A stretch of 6,804 nt of DNA from Granulosicoccaceae bacterium (GTDB lineage Bacteria; Pseudomonadota; Gammaproteobacteria; Granulosicoccales; Granulosicoccaceae). This document shows, one piece after another, positions 6,311 to 6,804 of the stretch. The number at the start of each line of letters is the position of its first letter. Position 1 is the first letter of the stretch. Location of the stretch: NCBI GenBank assembly GCA_023301405.1, contig JALZUX010000689.1, positions 1 to 6,804 on the forward strand, read 5' to 3'. The notes below the pieces were generated by a model, which ran no database searches, was not told where the DNA came from, and worked only from the letters and a program-made list of their open reading frames with translations. The position numbers and the translations under genes are program-made.

Positions 6311-6543
6311 GACAGTTTTTACCTGCTTTTCTTCTATGTAAGCAATTCAGTTAAGCGCCTCGGCAAACTATTGAGTCAGGAGATTAATATAACGATTAAA
6401 CACTATGGCGACCGGAGTTTCGAACTCTAGCGAATTTCATTGCACCTGCATTGCGCGTATTGTGCAGCGGGGTGAGCAAAAAAATGCAGCGGCTACTTCA
6501 TTCGTTTTATTCCCTTCTTCGCTGACACCGGGGTGATAGTTAT

Positions 6544-6589
6544 GTCAGTCACTGCAGTACACCGGGATACCGGTGTCCGTATTACTGAC
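6544..6589. promoter_or_regulatory. Nested dyad, possible operator or terminator stem
   Basis: ACACCGG (6559-6565) and CCGGTGT (6570-6576) form a perfect 7-bp stem around the tetraloop GATA. GTCAGT (6544-6549) and ACTGAC (6584-6589) form a second perfect 6-bp stem around it. No T-run follows on either strand. An 18-bp symmetric site of this shape would suit a dimeric repressor, and sugar-phosphorylase genes are often controlled by LacI-type regulators, but it lies about 250 bp upstream of the candidate ggaP promoter. It could instead be the transcript end of a minus-strand gene entering from the right. Confidence 0.3.
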
Positions 6590-6668
6590 TTGTTACGCCG
6601 ATCTTTCGCACCCGTGGATGGGTAATTGTCATATTGCAGCTGTTTATTGGAGTATGAGTTACCGGTGG

Positions 6669-6804
6669 CTAATCCAGGCTTGCATGTGGCCAGAACGATT
6701 TCAGGTTACCCGGGGTTAAAGAAGCCATGTCTTTTTCGTCAAATCTGTCAACGCTGTTGGTGCTTTGCTTTGTCAAGCCCCGCATCGCACTGTCTGATCG
6801 AATC
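6669..6804 (-). CDS. Possible 3' end of a gene that runs out of the window
   Basis: On the minus strand a frame is open from the window edge for 44 codons to a TAG at 6669-6671. The residues are hydrophilic and well mixed (for example D-R-F-D-E-K-D-M and F-W-P-H-A-S-L-D at the end), as in a soluble protein's C-terminus, but no family is recognisable. If real, it lies upstream of ggaP on the same strand, with about 570 bp between. A competing plus-strand frame starts with ATG at 6727 and is open for 26 codons to the edge. Either may be chance. Confidence 0.25.
   Translation of the reverse strand, partial: IRSDSAMRGLTKQSTNSVDRFDEKDMASLTPGNLKSFWPHASLD

Larger units (their letters stand above)
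6311..6804. other. Intergenic stretch upstream of the phosphorylase gene
   Basis: No gene with recognisable features lies here. The stretch contains a nested dyad at 6544-6589, a second ACACCGGG copy near 6525, a small ACCC/GGGT hairpin near 6609-6623, and two short frames reaching the right window edge, one on each strand, of which the minus-strand frame is listed separately. A 14-codon plus-strand frame starting at 6483, after GGTGAG and a run of A, looks like chance. Confidence 0.45.

Noticed and set aside
6408..6430. tRNA T-arm-like sequence around TTTCGAAC
   Set aside because: The bases form only a small hairpin; no acceptor, D or anticodon arm can be placed around it.
6483..6524. 14-codon plus-strand frame after GGTGAG and a run of A, as a leader peptide
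   Set aside because: No gene follows it on the plus strand and no attenuator-like structure depends on it.

Overview
The window holds one well-supported metabolic module, a possible envelope or secreted protein gene, and about 2 kb of sequence with little recognisable coding content. Gene content and a GC content near 50% fit a proteobacterium, most likely a marine or salt-tolerant gammaproteobacterium. That assignment is inferred from the compatible-solute genes; no rRNA, tRNA or other phylogenetic marker is present.

Left part (about 1-2357). A minus-strand gene at 255-1139 encodes a cysteine-free 294-residue protein with a clear signal peptide and two similar K-[ML]-V-x-G ... K-R-x-I-Y-x-W segments that resemble halves of bacterial SH3-like modules. 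Downstream of it (1-254) lies a strong 16-bp inverted repeat at 21-89. From 1140 to 2357 there is no convincing gene. The stretch holds a weak 101-codon frame, a cluster of small hairpins (1564-1691), a short minus-strand frame at 1797-1925, and a longer minus-strand frame (1870-2355) broken by one amber codon. It looks like accessory or decayed DNA.

Central and right part (2358-6098). Three genes make and use the compatible solute glucosylglycerate (GGA). A HAD-family phosphatase (gpgP, 2358-3113) and glucosyl-3-phosphoglycerate synthase (gpgS, 3143-4387) form a plus-strand operon. GpgS joins NDP-glucose to 3-phosphoglycerate, and GpgP removes the phosphate to give GGA. A GH13_18 phosphorylase of the glucosylglycerate phosphorylase type (4371-6098, minus strand) faces them tail to tail. 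It would split GGA with phosphate into glucose 1-phosphate and glycerate, both of which can re-enter central metabolism. Synthesis and breakdown genes overlap by 17 bp at their 3' ends, so their transcripts must be complementary there unless termination occurs inside the coding regions.

Right edge (6099-6804). A sigma-70-like promoter (TTGACG, 17-bp spacer, AATTAT) for the phosphorylase lies at 6282-6310. Beyond it are about 500 bp without a recognised gene, containing a nested dyad at 6544-6589 and perhaps the 3' end of another minus-strand gene that runs out of the window.
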